DNA from: Dehalobacter sp. 12DCB1
GTDB lineage: Bacteria; Bacillota; Desulfitobacteriia; Desulfitobacteriales; Syntrophobotulaceae
NCBI RefSeq assembly: GCF_004343605.1
Contig: NZ_POSF01000014.1
Coordinates: 186,001-250,000 of the forward strand
Reading direction: 5' to 3'
Length of the DNA stretch: 64,000 bases
In this document: piece by piece, positions 49,205 through 58,083 of the stretch
How the letters are laid out: every line of letters starts with the position of its first letter
How positions within the stretch are numbered: position 1 is the first letter of the stretch
Position numbers and translations under genes: made by a program
Notes under the pieces: generated by a model
The model's database searches: none
Told to the model about the DNA's origin: nothing
The model's input: only the letters and a program-made list of their open reading frames with translations

Positions 49205-49738
49205 TTAACCACCGCCTTTTTTTCTGAAAAAGGTGTCGCGCCATTCTTCCATCTTTTTTTCCACGGACTTCTGGAAGATGCGCTCAAATATCCTGATAGC
49301 CGCTTCCCAGTAATGCGAGCCCTCGACCCATCTCTGCCTCAAGACCATGCCCGTTTTAGCTCCCCGAACATATTGGAAGGTGTCACCCCGCCAGACGCCT
49401 GGCACAAAGCGTGAGGTCTTCCCCTTCGTATTGGTCCAGTGGCCGTCATTGGCATAAGCCGCGTACTCCACATTTGTACCGACTTCCAGGGTAAGACCAC
49501 CATCCGATACTTCCCAGACGTTGTTTTGATTGCCTTTCTCAAAGCTGTTTAAGAGCAGGCGGGTATCCACCACTTTCCGGCTGATGATTTCATCCTGCAC
49601 GATCCGCAGGAATTCAAACCCGCAGGCCTCGAACCAAAGGGCAATCTGCTTCTTGAATTCGCCCTCGGCAGCCTTGTTGATCAGCTTCAGGTACAGCTGG
49701 ATCTCGCTGACGTCAAACTCAAACATACTCTTTGCCAT
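49205..49738 (-). CDS. xkdI: HK97 gp10-like tail/neck protein (XkdI)
   Basis: 177 residues. KKQIALWFEACGFEFLRIVQ, DEIISRKVVDTRLLLNSFEK, GNQNNVWEVSDGGLTLEVGT and VEYAAYANDGHWTNTKGKTS. The NVEYAAYxNDGHW segment is the marker of the gp10/XkdI family, which joins the connector to the tail. The start shares one base with the stop of the next gene upstream. Confidence 0.85.
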   Translation of the reverse strand: MAKSMFEFDVSEIQLYLKLINKAAEGEFKKQIALWFEACGFEFLRIVQDEIISRKVVDTRLLLNSFEKGNQNNVWEVSDGGLTLEVGTNVEYAAYANDGHWTNTKGKTSRFVPGVWRGDTFQYVRGAKTGMVLRQRWVEGSHYWEAAIRIFERIFQKSVEKKMEEWRDTFFRKKGGG

Positions 49739-50100
49739 CAGAGAGCCTCCTGAACGGTTCTGCGGGTGAGCGGCACAGCAATATATTTGCCCCGCACATC
49801 TTCGGGAAAGCCTGCTGTGTAGTCAACATTAAAGCGTTTGTCGATAATTACATCGCCATAGTTAATGACGGTACCGGCTGGGAGCGAAATCTCGTTCGCT
49901 CCCGTGAATACCGTTGCCGGCTCCTTTTCCATAATCCCGTCAGTGTCGGGATAGGCAAAGAAGCACTTAACATTCGCAAGGCTCGGCAGAGCGGGTTTTG
50001 TCAAGGTCTTTTCACTGTTCGGTAGACCATAGCCGGCCGTTTTTGTCGTAGCGGTCACATGGTAGATGTCACAGCGATGACGGAAAAAGTTTTCAATCAT
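49738..50100 (-). CDS. head-tail joining protein (XkdH-like)
   Basis: 120 residues from the ATG at 50100 (AGGTG six bases upstream); GTG at 50109 is the alternative. MIENFFRHRCDIYHVTATTK and YGLPNSEKTLTKPALPSLAN open the protein; YGDVIIDKRFNVDYTAGFPE is the conserved head-closure segment. It probably acts as the stopper that closes the head after packaging. Confidence 0.7.
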   Translation of the reverse strand: MIENFFRHRCDIYHVTATTKTAGYGLPNSEKTLTKPALPSLANVKCFFAYPDTDGIMEKEPATVFTGANEISLPAGTVINYGDVIIDKRFNVDYTAGFPEDVRGKYIAVPLTRRTVQEAL

Positions 50101-50109
50101 AGCGCTCAC

Positions 50110-50508
50110 CTACAGCTTTCTCATCTTCATATTCAGCGTCCCGGTCGATGCCGGCTTGACATAAGCCGCGATCAGGGCCGAAATATCAAGATCGTCCGCA
50201 CTCTTGTCCGACCCGCTGGTTATCGTGTAACTATAATCCTTGAAGGTCTCACTCTGGTATTTCTTCTGCGGATCCTGAGGGGCGGTAGTGGCGTAGAACT
50301 CAGCAACAAGCTTCGTCGCGATTTTAATGTCTTCGGGGATGGTCTGGTACTTCTCCACATCCGTGAAATCATTATTGGTGCGGTGGATGATATAGTTCTC
50401 TGCGCGCGCAATATCGACCAGAAGCTTAGCGTCCGGCCGATTCTGTACGGTTTCAAACTCGGTATAATCCTTGACCTCCGCCGGCGTTACCCAAGGTCTT
50501 GTTGCCAT
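50110..50508 (-). CDS. head-tail connector protein (YqbG/DUF3199 type)
   Basis: 132 residues. MATRPWVTPAEVKDYTEFET, VQNRPDAKLLVDIARAENYI and DIKIATKLVAEFYATTAPQD are the helical gp6/YqbG core, which forms a ring under the portal. The final beta segment (DYSYTITSGSDKSADDLDIS) is also typical. AGGGGGCG lies before the ATG. Confidence 0.82.
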   Translation of the reverse strand: MATRPWVTPAEVKDYTEFETVQNRPDAKLLVDIARAENYIIHRTNNDFTDVEKYQTIPEDIKIATKLVAEFYATTAPQDPQKKYQSETFKDYSYTITSGSDKSADDLDISALIAAYVKPASTGTLNMKMRKL

Positions 50509-50522
50509 AGCAATGCGCCCCC

Positions 50523-50918
50523 TTACTCAGGCAGGCGCATTGCGAAGACGTAAACTTCAGCTGCTCCGGCGGCAGCCGCAGTGCCTGTCTGGGTGTATTT
50601 GGCCTTGACGGTCTTTTTAGCCGCGCCGGTTTCCAGCCAGGTGTTGGCCTGGTATGCGCCGACTGTGCCCTCGGTGACAGCGCTGGCGTCCAGTAGATCA
50701 TCGAGCTCAGCGTCTGTGCCGACTGTCAGCACATTGGTGGTGCCGGCGTCAAAGGCAGCGGTCACTTTGCAGACCACTTTGGTGATGATATGGTTGGCCG
50801 GAACATCCACCAGGGCGACGCCGGTGGCGACGTTGGCGGTATTGAATTTGATTGCGCCGGCGAAAACAGCCTGCTCGATACCGCAGGCTCCATCGTTAAA
50901 CTTATTGGTCAGTTTCAT
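50523..50918 (-). CDS. hypothetical head protein (possible capsid decoration)
   Basis: 131 residues, beta-rich and Thr/Ala-rich: MKLTNKFNDGACGIEQAVFA, GVALVDVPANHIITKVVCKV, TAAFDAGTTNVLTVGTDAEL and ETGAAKKTVKAKYTQTGTAA. Proteins of this kind next to the capsid gene often decorate the head, but no family is recognised. GGAGG precedes the ATG at 50918. Confidence 0.6.
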   Translation of the reverse strand: MKLTNKFNDGACGIEQAVFAGAIKFNTANVATGVALVDVPANHIITKVVCKVTAAFDAGTTNVLTVGTDAELDDLLDASAVTEGTVGAYQANTWLETGAAKKTVKAKYTQTGTAAAAGAAEVYVFAMRLPE

Positions 50919-50929
50919 GGCCTATCCTC

Positions 50930-51403
50930 CTATTCTTCCTGGAAAGGAATTTGCGAAGAATCACCGTCATCCTGCTGGTCGTCGGTGGTCTCCTGATTTT
51001 CGGCGTTTTCATCCTGCTGGCTGGTGGCCACAGCGGCCTCAGCCGCTGCGTCGATAGCTGCCTGGATTGTTTCCACCCGCTCTTTGTTGGTCTTGCACTC
51101 CGAAATGTCCACATTAAGGTCAGTCGCTTTGGCAACCAGCTCATCTGTGGTCATTTTGCTTAAAGCCTTCGGCAGATCCGCGGTGGTTACAGCGGACGAT
51201 GACTTGACGTCATTTAACAGATTCGCGGCAGGGGCAGCAGGAGCAGCAGCTCCCACAATTTCGAAGTAGCCGGTGGCCACAGCAGCCTCGGCTTCCTTCT
51301 TTGTCTCCACCGAAATAAAAGGCTTATCCTTCGTTGCTTTCAGGGCCCCATTCAGCCCGCCGCGATAGGATAAGCCTTTGGTGAGTTTAAGTTGGATGGA
51401 CAT
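50930..51403 (-). CDS. hypothetical head protein with HeH/LEM-like helices
   Basis: 157 residues from the ATG at 51403, one base after the capsid stop. MSIQLKLTKGLSYRGGLNGA is followed by an Ala/Pro-rich linker, then LPKALSKMTTDELVAKATDL and ISECKTNKERVETIQAAIDA, a short helix pair like the HeH/LEM fold seen in phage head proteins. It ends in a very acidic, Gln/Asp-rich tail (QDENAENQETTDDQQDDGD). Possibly a head-tail completion or decoration factor. Confidence 0.6.
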   Translation of the reverse strand: MSIQLKLTKGLSYRGGLNGALKATKDKPFISVETKKEAEAAVATGYFEIVGAAAPAAPAANLLNDVKSSSAVTTADLPKALSKMTTDELVAKATDLNVDISECKTNKERVETIQAAIDAAAEAAVATSQQDENAENQETTDDQQDDGDSSQIPFQEE

Positions 51404-51404
51404 C

Positions 51405-52337
51405 TTACAGAGCCGCGAGGCCTTTGACGATAACGGCGGCATCCAGTTCTTCGATAATGGGGTCGAAGTCCAGATGGATGACATAGAAGCGTTTGTCCTG
51501 CATGATCGCTTCTTTGCCCTCGGTTGTTTTGCGGATGATGACGTTGTAGCTGTTGACGGCAATCAGGTTCTTCGGATTGGTCAGGATGATTTTGTCATCG
51601 GGAAGAGACGGAACTTCAATTGTCGGAATAGCGGCCGGGCTATTGATGAGGTTGTCGGTGATGCCGCCGCCGACGGTAATCAGCTGATTGATGAGGTAGT
51701 TTTCCCACTCCTGTTTGCGGTGGGGGCTCATCATCCAGCGCAGCTTGCCGTTGTTGTATTTGTTCGGCATCTTCTTCAGAGCGTCGTAGTAGACATCCAC
51801 GCTCATGGCGCCGGAGCTGATGGAAGTGCGGTCCTCGACATGGCCGCCGTTCAGCATCTGCTTGATCCAGCCGTCATTGAGCTTCAGGAAGTCATAGTCG
51901 GGGTCGCTTTCCAGCGTGGCGATGTCGCCGTTCATGTAGATGTCTTCCAGATCGACTCCCAGTTGACTGGTCATCAGGCTGCTGATGGTGTCTTCGAGGC
52001 TTTCCCCTTCGATATTTTCTCTCAGGGTTTCTTCGGTGATTTCCCAGGGCAGGCGAGCAGCTGTGCAGGCATACTCAACCTTGCCGAAGTTCGGCTTCGC
52101 GCGGTAGTTGTCATCGGTACCTTCAGTTTTCTTCCGCAATAGACGGCTGGCAATACCGATTTTGTCCAGTTCACCGGTTTTGGCTCTTCTGAGTTCGTGG
52201 CGGATCAGCGCGCCGAGTGGGGTTGCGTCGAAAGTCTGACGCAGGAAGGTACGGGACTGCTCCGGGCTTAAGAGACCGGCGGTTACATCGCTGGTCTGCA
52301 GCGCGGATTTGGTGATGATAGCCTTGTTGTTTCTCAT
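51405..52337 (-). CDS. major capsid protein
   Basis: 310 residues. HK97-fold P2/PBSX-type capsid: KSALQTSDVTAGLLSPEQSR, TFLRQTFDATPLGALIRHEL, VEYACTAARLPWEITEETLR and LTSQLGVDLEDIYMNGDIAT-like SLMTSQLGVDLEDIYMNGDI. The C-terminus YNVIIRKTTEGKEAIMQDKR and FYVIHLDFDPIIEELDAAVI forms the A-domain strands. It follows the protease/scaffold gene by 27 bases. Confidence 0.9.
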   Translation of the reverse strand: MRNNKAIITKSALQTSDVTAGLLSPEQSRTFLRQTFDATPLGALIRHELRRAKTGELDKIGIASRLLRKKTEGTDDNYRAKPNFGKVEYACTAARLPWEITEETLRENIEGESLEDTISSLMTSQLGVDLEDIYMNGDIATLESDPDYDFLKLNDGWIKQMLNGGHVEDRTSISSGAMSVDVYYDALKKMPNKYNNGKLRWMMSPHRKQEWENYLINQLITVGGGITDNLINSPAAIPTIEVPSLPDDKIILTNPKNLIAVNSYNVIIRKTTEGKEAIMQDKRFYVIHLDFDPIIEELDAAVIVKGLAAL

Positions 52338-52363
52338 GTCAGTTCATCCTTTCTTTAGTAAGA

Positions 52364-53725
52364 TTACAGAATGCCGTGGAGATAGTGCTGGCCGTTCTTT
52401 TTGACCGGATCGCTTTCATCGTTGAGATTTGAAGCAATGCCCTTGGCCTTTAGCACGTCCGAAAGTTCTTTTCTGACCACTTCGGCGATGTCTTCCTTGG
52501 TCAGAGCGGCTTCGCCGCCGTCTTCATCGTCCTCATCATCGCCCAGGGCTTTTTTGATTTCCGCCTGGATGATGGAAGCGATGTCTTCCTTGGTCACAGG
52601 GGCCGTGGTGGTTTCTTCAGCAGGCTTAGCTCCTTCGGCTTTTTCCACCGGTGCGGCAGGCTTGGCGGCCGCTTCCATCGCCTTTTTGATTTCGTCCTGA
52701 ATCATTTTCTGGATGTCTTCGGGTTTCATGTCAGTGTCCTCCTTCGCGTTTTTTTCGACTGGATCTTCTTCCTCTTCAGCAAACTGAGAGGTAAAGTCAC
52801 TCAATGCCTGGGCAATCTCGTCGAGCTTCGTCTTATTGGCGGTGCTCATCTTCTTCCCGGCTTTGATAACTTCTTTGTCAGCTGCCAGAGTCTTCATGAT
52901 GTTGGGCTCTGCCAAAACCTCGGTTATGATTTCCGAGAATTCAGCAAGGGCTTCCTGGATGGTTCTTTCATCCTGCTCATACTCGTACCGGTCAGTATTC
53001 CAGTTGTACCGGTAGAGCATATCCTGCAGAGTGCTGAATGCTGTCCAGAAGCGGGTGCTTTTGATGCGCGCGTTGTAGTTATCCATCATCGCGCCCTTTT
53101 CTACCACGTCCAGACCGAGCAAACCTGCAAACTTTTGCAGAAGCCCCTTCTGCTCTTTCTGCACGTCCTGATTTGTGGAAGCGTTCTTGTCTCCCATGTC
53201 CTGACCCCCTTTCTCTACGCCTTTTAAATCGACGTCTTGGTCGCTATATTTACCGACACCGCCCATGGAGAAGCCGGTAATCTCCTTTTTCTCGACCTTT
53301 TCCCAGATGGAGGGGTCAGCAATCTCGACCGTCATCAGCCATGTGCCTTTTTGAATCACCTCGCCGGCGATGGTTTCATCGCTCTTGGTGACCCACGTTT
53401 CCACGACTGTCGCGGATTCCAGCTCCTCAAAATCGTGCTGGAGGTCTACTTTATCGCCGTTTTTGGCAAACCAGTAGGCAGCTTTGAGAATCTCATCCTC
53501 GGTCATATAATTGTCATGGGAGTCAGCCACCATCGGCTCATAAACGACACCGGTGATATAGTGCCTGTCGGCATCTATCTTGATGATCCGGCCAACGCTC
53601 TCAAACGATGCCGCGCCGGCCTCTGCTTTGGTGATAAGGAACTGGCGTTTATTTGCCGCCTTATCCACCAGCGAAACGAATGAAATCTTGGCATCAGTGA
53701 TTTCATACGATTTTGTAACCTTCAA
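52364..53725 (-). CDS. xkdF: XkdF-like prohead protease with C-terminal scaffold
   Basis: 453 residues from the TTG at 53725, which has AAGGAGG eight bases upstream; the open frame before it has no ribosome site. The first 160 residues carry a Peptidase_S78-type serine protease module: VGRIIKIDADRHYITGVVYE, EPMVADSHDNYMTEDEILKA, KVDLQHDFEELESATVVETW and KKEITGFSMGGVGKYS. The catalytic His is likely in LQHDF and Ser in GFSMG. The rest is highly charged, Glu/Lys/Ala-rich coiled coil (residues about 200-440), the scaffold removed during head maturation. A terminator hairpin lies just upstream. Confidence 0.85.
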   Translation of the reverse strand: MKVTKSYEITDAKISFVSLVDKAANKRQFLITKAEAGAASFESVGRIIKIDADRHYITGVVYEPMVADSHDNYMTEDEILKAAYWFAKNGDKVDLQHDFEELESATVVETWVTKSDETIAGEVIQKGTWLMTVEIADPSIWEKVEKKEITGFSMGGVGKYSDQDVDLKGVEKGGQDMGDKNASTNQDVQKEQKGLLQKFAGLLGLDVVEKGAMMDNYNARIKSTRFWTAFSTLQDMLYRYNWNTDRYEYEQDERTIQEALAEFSEIITEVLAEPNIMKTLAADKEVIKAGKKMSTANKTKLDEIAQALSDFTSQFAEEEEDPVEKNAKEDTDMKPEDIQKMIQDEIKKAMEAAAKPAAPVEKAEGAKPAEETTTAPVTKEDIASIIQAEIKKALGDDEDDEDGGEAALTKEDIAEVVRKELSDVLKAKGIASNLNDESDPVKKNGQHYLHGIL

Positions 53726-53752
53726 AACTCTCACCTCCTTCCCAAGGGCACT

Positions 53753-53777
53753 AAAAAAACGTGTCCGAGAACACGTT
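53753..53777 (-). terminator. intrinsic terminator inside the head-gene operon
   Basis: AACGTGT (53758-53764) and ACACGTT (53771-53777) with a six-base loop, followed on minus by seven Ts (complement of 53753-53759). It lies between the small gene at 53791 and xkdF, so it would cut portal/MuF from protease/capsid transcription unless read through. Confidence 0.75.
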
Positions 53778-53790
53778 AATTCGCTTACGC

Positions 53791-54084
53791 TTATCTGGTT
53801 ACAGTGACCGGCTCGCCTTTTCCTTTGCGGGCGAGCATGGCCACGGAATAGGGCAGGCAATGTCTGACTTCATCATCGCTCTTATAGAACCATATTGTTA
53901 CCTCATCCTGGCTCCCGATATCAAGCTCGTTGAAGATCTGCAGCAGTGTGTCATCGACGGTATCTTCAGGTACGACAACGTAATAATAAAGCCGCTTCCG
54001 CTTGGCCTTGTATTCCTTCATGTGGATGACTTCATACTCCATCCTGGTCTTTCTGCGGAATAAGGCCGCTAACTTGGCAAACAT
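53791..54084 (-). CDS. hypothetical prophage protein
   Basis: 97 residues. Basic N-terminus (MFAKLAALFRRKTRMEYEVI), then KEYKAKRKRLYYYVVVPEDT, VDDTLLQIFNELDIGSQDEV and TIWFYKSDDEVRHCLPYSVA. The VTIWFYKSxDEV stretch looks like an enzyme-type strand-turn, but no family is recognised. Lies after MuF and before a terminator. Confidence 0.6.
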   Translation of the reverse strand: MFAKLAALFRRKTRMEYEVIHMKEYKAKRKRLYYYVVVPEDTVDDTLLQIFNELDIGSQDEVTIWFYKSDDEVRHCLPYSVAMLARKGKGEPVTVTR

Positions 54085-54098
54085 GAAAGCCCCTCCCC

Positions 54099-55043
54099 TT
54101 ATTCAATTCCGGCTGCTGCCCGGTTTGAAGCGTTAAGTTCTACTTCCCAGACGAAGTTATCCTTATCGATAGCCTCCTGCTGCAAAGCTCGGCGATCTGC
54201 CAGAGACAGCCCCAGGATATCCTCGTTCACGATGGCCCGGTGGATGCAGTGGCAGTTCACACGCTCGGAGGCAGGCAGTGCTGTGTCTCTGGGAAACATG
54301 GCCTCATAGGTCCCGTTCGGCGCGGAAATGACAAACGGCTCATTCTTGTCCACGATGGTGCCGTCTAAGGCCTGGTGGTGCGGCCGCGGTTTGTTCTTGT
54401 GCTCCCCAGTATGCTTCCATTCTTTGCGGTCAACCGCCGGGCTCTGCAGGATGGCCTCCTGTTTGGAATAGGAGTGGGCGGTCAGCATCTCCGTGATGGC
54501 TGTCGCTCGCGCCCGGGTGCGGGAGAATCCGTAAGAATCAGTGAGGCGTTCCATCACCGTCTGGATACTCTCGCCTTCGTCTAAGGCATTGTCCAGTATC
54601 CGTTGCAGCTCGTTATGGGAACCGAGTTTCATGATCTGACCCAGCTCCTCGCTCCAACTGTCAATCCAGTCAGAGGCCCGGTTGCTGAACATGGAAAAAG
54701 CCAGGTCTTTGTCGATATCCTTGATATAGGCGTCGATCAGGCTGCGCATGGCACCGTCGAACACGTCCTTGAAGATATCGGCAATCTCCTGATTGGTCAG
54801 ATCGCCGGCCAGCAGAGCAGGCAGGACATTCTCCAAAACATTTTCCAGTTCTGCGCCTTCCAGGCCCTGCATGTAGTAATCCAGCTGGTCGTTTAATGCC
54901 TCGGCCAGCCTGTCTTCCAGCGTGTTAATGTTTTCCACGCTTTCGGCCGGATTGATATAGCCTTCACTTTTGAGCTTATCGATCAAATCGTCATCGGCAG
55001 CCTTAAGCAGGACATCTATTGCTTCAATAACGCATTCGAACAT
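54099..55043 (-). CDS. Mu gpF-like minor head protein
   Basis: 314 residues. Helical N-terminal part (AALNDQLDYYMQGLEGAELE-like), then the MuF core: RTRARATAITEMLTAHSYSK, KEWKHTGEHKNKPRPHHQAL, DGTIVDKNEPFVI and ERVNCHCIHRAIV. HxxxDG and CHC-type residues are the conserved end of the family. It binds the portal and is packaged in the head; some relatives carry a toxin or ART domain at the C-terminus, but this one is short and has none. Shares one base with the portal stop. Confidence 0.88.
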   Translation of the reverse strand: MFECVIEAIDVLLKAADDDLIDKLKSEGYINPAESVENINTLEDRLAEALNDQLDYYMQGLEGAELENVLENVLPALLAGDLTNQEIADIFKDVFDGAMRSLIDAYIKDIDKDLAFSMFSNRASDWIDSWSEELGQIMKLGSHNELQRILDNALDEGESIQTVMERLTDSYGFSRTRARATAITEMLTAHSYSKQEAILQSPAVDRKEWKHTGEHKNKPRPHHQALDGTIVDKNEPFVISAPNGTYEAMFPRDTALPASERVNCHCIHRAIVNEDILGLSLADRRALQQEAIDKDNFVWEVELNASNRAAAGIE

Positions 55044-56620
55044 CAGCTCACCTTCCCATCTAGGGCGACCAGGGCCTTCCGGATTTCTTTCATCACAGCG
55101 ATGACATTATCATCCTTAGACGATATGGCCTTTTGGATAGCCTGGTCAATCTGCTGAGTAAGATTCTGCGGGCCTCCGGTCGTTCCGCCAGCGTTGGCAG
55201 TGTTCATGGCATTCACCTGTCCACGAGATACCGCCAATGGTATATCTCCCCAATCTCCTTCGTATGGTTCAGCAACCCGACCGAGGGTTTCCAGCGTGAT
55301 TTCCTTGGCGATATTTGGAGTCAGCCCGCCGGCGCGCTCGGTTACATTCAATATCTTGGTGACATCGTCCGGATTGGTGATGTCCGGATTCCTGAAGCCA
55401 ACTTCGACGTACTTGAACTGGTACCCGTTCAGGAGCTTGTTATTGATGGTCCATGCCAGACTTATGCGTTCAGGAATGAATACCTGCTTTTCCGTGACCT
55501 CCATGGCCGTCTGCGCAGTCGCCCGGTTAAAGTCCGTTGTGTACCCGGTGTAGAGATCCGGGAGGCGGAAGGCCGACTGCGTCTTCTTGCGGCTGTTTTC
55601 CAAATAGTCCTGAAACAGCTCGTCTTTTTGCAGGATGGAAGCCAGGTCTTTGATTTCCACGGCCGGCGTTTTCTCCGTTTCAAAATCGACCTTATTCTCA
55701 TCCTCTTCGACTTCGAGAACGATGAATGCATGCTGGCCAGATTCGCCCTTGATGCCGTTCATGTACTCCGTCAGCTTTGTAAAGCTTTCGTCGGAGAGAG
55801 AACCGCCCTTGACCACAATCATCAGCGGCGTATGCCGCCCCTCGGTGAAGTAGTTGTTGTTCAGGTTCTCAGCCTTCCGGGCACCGTCCACGCTTAATAC
55901 CTGGCCAATCCAGCGCACGGTGCCGTAATCATTGGTCCCGATGGAGAATTCCAGGATCTCGTTGGCTTGGTTGCTCAGCTCAATCGTTTCTCCATCTTCC
56001 GCATATTTGCCAGTGCGTTTATCCATCTGCCGGGGATCGCCGATCTCTCTGAAGTAGACCGTCTTGCCGTTTTTCTCCTGCTTGTACTTGCAGAACTTCT
56101 TCATCCGTTTGATAACCTTGCCTTTGTAGAAATACTCAATTTCTACAGACGGCTCAAGCGGGTGCGTCTTCTTAATGCTCGGCGTGTCCCGTATAAACTC
56201 AACCTGATTGACTTCGTTGGCAATATTCCGCAGCACTTCCAGGTAAGAGACGCCATAGGTTTCTCTGGACTCAATGATATCCTCAAAAACTTCCTTGGTG
56301 TCCATGTCCAGATTTAAAAGCTCAATGATCTCCTCGGCCCTGGTATATTCTGCAGCCATCTCTGGAGTTTCCTCGACGTCGTCCTGATATTTGATTTCGA
56401 TGCCGAAACCCACAATGTTGTCCTTATAGGCCCGGATACATTGCGGGAGAATCGTCGAATGCTCGACCATATCCTTAAAGCCTTTTTGTTCATAGTCCGG
56501 CTCCAACCAGAGGACGCCGTCTTTTTTCTCATTAATAGCCTCCGGCTTGTCGGATTTCTTGATTGGCGTTGCCCGCGGCTCCGAGGACTTGATTACTTTG
56601 GCCGATATGGCTTTACTCAA
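55043..56620 (-). CDS. phage portal protein (PBSX family)
   Basis: 525 residues. DNA-entry ring of the head. YEQKGFKDMVEHSTILPQCI, RAYKDNIVGFGIEIKYQDDV and VFEDIIESRETYGVSYLEVL mark the portal core. LTEYMNGIKGESGQHAFIVL and SAFRLPDLYTGYTTDFNRAT form the wing/stem, and the C-terminal crown is Gln-rich (GGTTGGPQNLTQQIDQAIQK). Its start overlaps the terminase stop by four bases. Confidence 0.92.
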   Translation of the reverse strand: MSKAISAKVIKSSEPRATPIKKSDKPEAINEKKDGVLWLEPDYEQKGFKDMVEHSTILPQCIRAYKDNIVGFGIEIKYQDDVEETPEMAAEYTRAEEIIELLNLDMDTKEVFEDIIESRETYGVSYLEVLRNIANEVNQVEFIRDTPSIKKTHPLEPSVEIEYFYKGKVIKRMKKFCKYKQEKNGKTVYFREIGDPRQMDKRTGKYAEDGETIELSNQANEILEFSIGTNDYGTVRWIGQVLSVDGARKAENLNNNYFTEGRHTPLMIVVKGGSLSDESFTKLTEYMNGIKGESGQHAFIVLEVEEDENKVDFETEKTPAVEIKDLASILQKDELFQDYLENSRKKTQSAFRLPDLYTGYTTDFNRATAQTAMEVTEKQVFIPERISLAWTINNKLLNGYQFKYVEVGFRNPDITNPDDVTKILNVTERAGGLTPNIAKEITLETLGRVAEPYEGDWGDIPLAVSRGQVNAMNTANAGGTTGGPQNLTQQIDQAIQKAISSKDDNVIAVMKEIRKALVALDGKVS

Positions 56621-58083
56621 TGCTTCTCATCTCCTTTCTTTCGGTCTTTCATGGCAACCGGCAGGCACAGCAGAAGGACGCAGTCCGCTTCGTCTGGGCT
56701 CGGAAGCCCCCGCTTCTTCATGTCGTCCTTGCTCTCGATTTTGATTTTGCTGTTGTCGGTCATGGAATATTTGCGGGCTGAGAGCTGGCCGACCAGGTCA
56801 TTGTCATTCGGCAGGATCAGCTCTACCGGTTTGGTTTTGCCGTCCTCATCCTCCTGGCTCAGCAGCTCCCGGACCGTGTTCATCATGTAGGTCGTGCTGT
56901 CGTAGTAATATCTGTGCTTAATCCGGACACCGAACTTGACCGGGATAATCTCCATCCACCAATATTGAGCAGGATTGCTCCGCTTAATCTGTCGGAGCCG
57001 GTCGACCACGCCACCGCCGACGCCACCGTCATCCACCTTGATGGGGATTTTGAATTTATACTCGGATTTATCAATTAGCGTCTGGCCCAGGAAAGCGATA
57101 TCCGCGGCCGTGCGCATAGTGTCCTGTCCGTTCCGCTTCTTGAAAAACTCCACCTTCTCGTTGATTTTAAAGCCAATAACGGTTTTGTCGTCGCCGAAGC
57201 GGGCCACGTCGCAGCCGATGTCGATGGTTTCCACCGGTCTTTCCTGGGCCTCGGCCATGATGCTGGCCTCGATCAGCGCGAGCGGGATATAGACATCGTC
57301 CTCCTGCAGAGGAAACTGGCCGAATACGCGGACCCGGACAACGTTGCTATCCTTGCCGTATTTGCGGATCAGGGCCTCGATGTTCTCCTTGTTCGTCCTT
57401 CTGCTATCCAGTGATGATACCGTATGGCAGCGGTACAGGGCACGGTCTGAGGTATGGCTGTCATAAAAAACACCCGACGTTTTGGTCGGGTTGCCACACA
57501 TGAGCAGCTTGTTGTTCACACCGGACAATGTGCCTAAAATCGCTTCCAGAATGGGATCCGATACACCGGACGCCTCATCCACGATGAAAAGCATATTGTC
57601 CTCGTGGAAGCCCTGCATATTCTCCGGCCGGGTTGCCGTTCGCGCTACCGCGAACCAGCGTTTTTCATAGCCCAGCATGTAGACATAGGTCTTGGTCCAT
57701 TTGAGGATATTGGATAAGAGTACGCTTTTGGCCTGCCACTTAGCAACTTCGCTCCACAGGACATCATGCAGCTGACGCATGGTCGGTGCCGTAGCCACGA
57801 CACGGGCATTGTCAAAGCAGGTCAGGAACCATAAAAGGGCGGCCGCTTCGACGCCGGTTTTCCCGACGCCCTGGCCGGACTTTATACTCACCCGGTTACT
57901 CTCAGCGATATCATTCAGAGCAGCTTCCTGCCATTCATCCGGCTCGAACTTCAGCACCTCGCGACAAAACAGGGAAGGATTCTTTTGGTACTGCGGAATC
58001 TTGATCCTGAAGAACTGACGGCGGGTCACTTTAGAGCTTTTCTTCGTCTTCTTCGTTGAAGTCTTCGTCGTCATCACAGTCAT
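56617..58083 (-). CDS. xtmB: terminase large subunit
   Basis: 488 residues. ATPase domain with Walker A SGQGVGKTGVEAAALLW and Walker B NMLFIVDEASGVSD, plus the coupling segment LLMCGNPTKTSG. Nuclease domain with acidic residues in DIGCDVARFGDDKTVIGFKI and VDDGGVGGGVVDRLRQIK. Cuts and packs phage DNA. The start is uncertain among GTG 58086, ATG 58083 and ATG 58074; all lie inside the end of the small-subunit gene. Confidence 0.93.
   Translation of the reverse strand: MTVMTTKTSTKKTKKSSKVTRRQFFRIKIPQYQKNPSLFCREVLKFEPDEWQEAALNDIAESNRVSIKSGQGVGKTGVEAAALLWFLTCFDNARVVATAPTMRQLHDVLWSEVAKWQAKSVLLSNILKWTKTYVYMLGYEKRWFAVARTATRPENMQGFHEDNMLFIVDEASGVSDPILEAILGTLSGVNNKLLMCGNPTKTSGVFYDSHTSDRALYRCHTVSSLDSRRTNKENIEALIRKYGKDSNVVRVRVFGQFPLQEDDVYIPLALIEASIMAEAQERPVETIDIGCDVARFGDDKTVIGFKINEKVEFFKKRNGQDTMRTAADIAFLGQTLIDKSEYKFKIPIKVDDGGVGGGVVDRLRQIKRSNPAQYWWMEIIPVKFGVRIKHRYYYDSTTYMMNTVRELLSQEDEDGKTKPVELILPNDNDLVGQLSARKYSMTDNSKIKIESKDDMKKRGLPSPDEADCVLLLCLPVAMKDRKKGDEKH

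Noticed and set aside
54099..55043. Toxin domain at the C-terminus of the MuF protein
   Set aside because: After the CHC motif only about 45 residues remain, without ART or nuclease motifs.
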